From positions 1,240,001 through 1,304,000 of the forward strand of contig JAALGY010000017.1 in NCBI GenBank assembly GCA_032358165.1: a DNA stretch of 64,000 nt. The letters are read 5' to 3'. Of the stretch, positions 62,920 to 64,000 are shown one piece after another. The notes under the pieces are model-generated. The model did not search any database. It saw nothing but the letters and a program-made list of their open reading frames with translations, and was not told the DNA's origin. Source of the DNA: Diplosphaera chodatii (Eukaryota > Chlorophyta > Trebouxiophyceae > Prasiolales > Stichococcaceae). The position numbers were made by a program, and so were the translations under genes. Numbering within the stretch: the stretch's first letter is position 1; each line of letters opens with the position of its first letter.

Positions 62920-63663
62920 GAGGTGGCCTGCAGCTTTTTGCAACGGTCCTCAACAGGGACAGGACTACGGTAGTTTGAGATGGTTGTAACATTTGCTTGC
63001 AAGTCGGTCAGTGCGTATCGCATGATGCACTGTTGCATGACGGAGCCGCCACCTTGATAGTTGACGGCAAGTTTGCAGGCAGCCCTAATGGGCAAGGTGT
63101 TCACCCAGCGTATGGCTCGACGTGCATGTCTCAGCACGGTGTCAATGTGGATAGGAACACCCTCAGACACATCCTCAAGTGCAACACCAACATCCGGAGC
63201 AACCAGTTCAAAGAGCTGGACGTCAATGCCATGACCTCGCAACGACGCAGTTGACATGAGAGCCCCGCTGTATAACCTGAAGCCTCCTGTGTGCGGCGCT
63301 CTGTCGTTTCTACGACCCATCAGCTCAGCCCAGCGTCAGCTGTCCGTCTCGTCACCTCATGCCCGATGCCTCACTTGTGCATTAGGCGCCCAGCAGAAGT
63401 GAGATTGGTAGACGGCATGTTTCATCACCTCCGCGAGCGTGTGCCCCGCCTTGCCGGCGGCTCAGCTGCCGCTGCCACTGTTGCTTGCCGTTTGGACCTG
63501 CCAGCCGAGCAATTCATTCAGGATGCATCCCGCACATGTGCCAACTTGGCGTGAATCATGCAAGATCAGGTCCACAATGTGTTGAGTAGTCTCAGACACT
63601 GGCAAGCTTTGCTGGCTCCATGCAGAGCAGAAACCATCAAGGTGGTGCACATCATTGGCGGAC
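62920..63663. other. Region between SDR3 and the right-edge gene
   Basis: After the SDR3 3' UTR, a plus-strand open frame at 63291-63554 contains VRLVDGMFHHLRERVPRLAGG, which is protein-like, and a minus frame at 63462-63884 overlaps it. Neither could be tied to a family or joined in phase. Further exons of the right-edge minus gene may lie here. Confidence 0.3.
62985..62989 (+). terminator. TGTAA polyadenylation signal for SDR3
   Basis: TGTAA lies about 66 nt after the SDR3 stop on the same strand. Confidence 0.5.
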
Positions 63664-64000
63664 CTTGAGGCAGCAGCGGCGGCTGCAGGTGCTACAGACT
63701 TGCGGGTTGCACGTCGCGGCGGCTCAGCCACGGACGCTGCGTCCTGCTCCTGTGACGCTGCCCTGCATCCCGGCGGCATCGAAAGGGTGGTGAACAGCAG
63801 AGCTGATGCATATGGCTTTGCATTGGGATTCGTCCACAGGAACAGTGTGTGAAGCACATGCAGGCACGCCAAAACCCTGAGCATGCTGCAGCTTGTGCTG
63901 CTGGAGCCCGGTGGGCACCTGCGGGGGCGCTTGGCAGCGGGCGCCGCCGCCGCCGCCTCATGGGGTCCCGCCGCCCCTGCAGCGGTTGGGGTGGGGGCAG
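63664..64000 (-). CDS. Unidentified Ala-rich basic protein, partial at right edge
   Basis: Two exons are suggested on the minus strand: one from the window edge to 63919, ending AAAKRPRR, and one at 63762-63664 (SQEQDAASVAEPPRRATRKS). They join in phase 2 with GT donors and a GCAG acceptor. The peptide is rich in Ala and has basic KRPRR and RRATRKS clusters that could be nuclear signals. No family was recognised. The rest of the gene lies outside the window or in unresolved exons below 63664. Confidence 0.3.

Overview
The window looks like nuclear DNA of a green alga, probably a trebouxiophyte. It is GC-rich and very intron-dense, with short introns that usually end in CTGCAG. Several genes have TGTAA polyadenylation signals after the stop, as is typical of chlorophytes. 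The gene set is photosynthetic and eukaryotic: a plastid fibrillin, a chloroplast HSP70, a NAB1-type mRNA-binding protein, KIN17, histone H2A and a SERCA-type calcium pump. No transposon, rRNA, CRISPR array or convincing tRNA was seen. All gene models were spliced by hand from the sequence: junctions were chosen by splice consensus, phase continuity and remembered family motifs, not by alignment software.

Layout. 1-11586 (+): a giant gene whose 5' end lies outside the window. It has 29 tandemly duplicated phase-0 repeat exons followed by a C-terminal plastid-lipid-associated (PAP/fibrillin) domain. 12595-15602 (-): cold-shock-domain plus RRM protein, NAB1-like. 16235-18923 (-): KIN17. 19493-28553 (+): secreted subtilisin-like protease with PA insert, Ig-like repeats and a GPI-like tail. 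29140-31508 (-): glutamine-rich ELF3-like protein. 31882-32841 (-): Cof-type HAD phosphatase. 33422-34444 (-): intron-containing histone H2A. 34906-37005 (-): intronless plastid HSP70. 37565-43894 (-): type IIA Ca2+-ATPase. 44180-46231 (+): 5'-3' exonuclease joined to a RAP-like domain. 46455-about 47994 (-): ARM-type repeat protein. 48603-53382 (+): a second ELF3-like protein. 54256-62919 (+): three short-chain dehydrogenase/reductase (SDR) copies, the middle one degenerate, with a DUF2306-like membrane protein gene on the opposite strand between copies two and three. 63664-64000 (-): edge of an unidentified gene.

The most unusual locus is the first one. A roughly 40-60-residue charged, helix-prone repeat has been amplified at exon level in 657-bp two-exon units, and blocks of units were duplicated again at 1,971 bp. 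Every repeat exon is a multiple of three bases and starts in phase 0, so exons can be gained, lost or skipped without breaking the frame into the fibrillin domain. Other points are two ELF3-like genes within 20 kb, the exonuclease-RAP fusion, frequent GC-AG introns, microexons of 13-19 nt, and a NAB1-like protein lacking one of the two regulatory cysteines.
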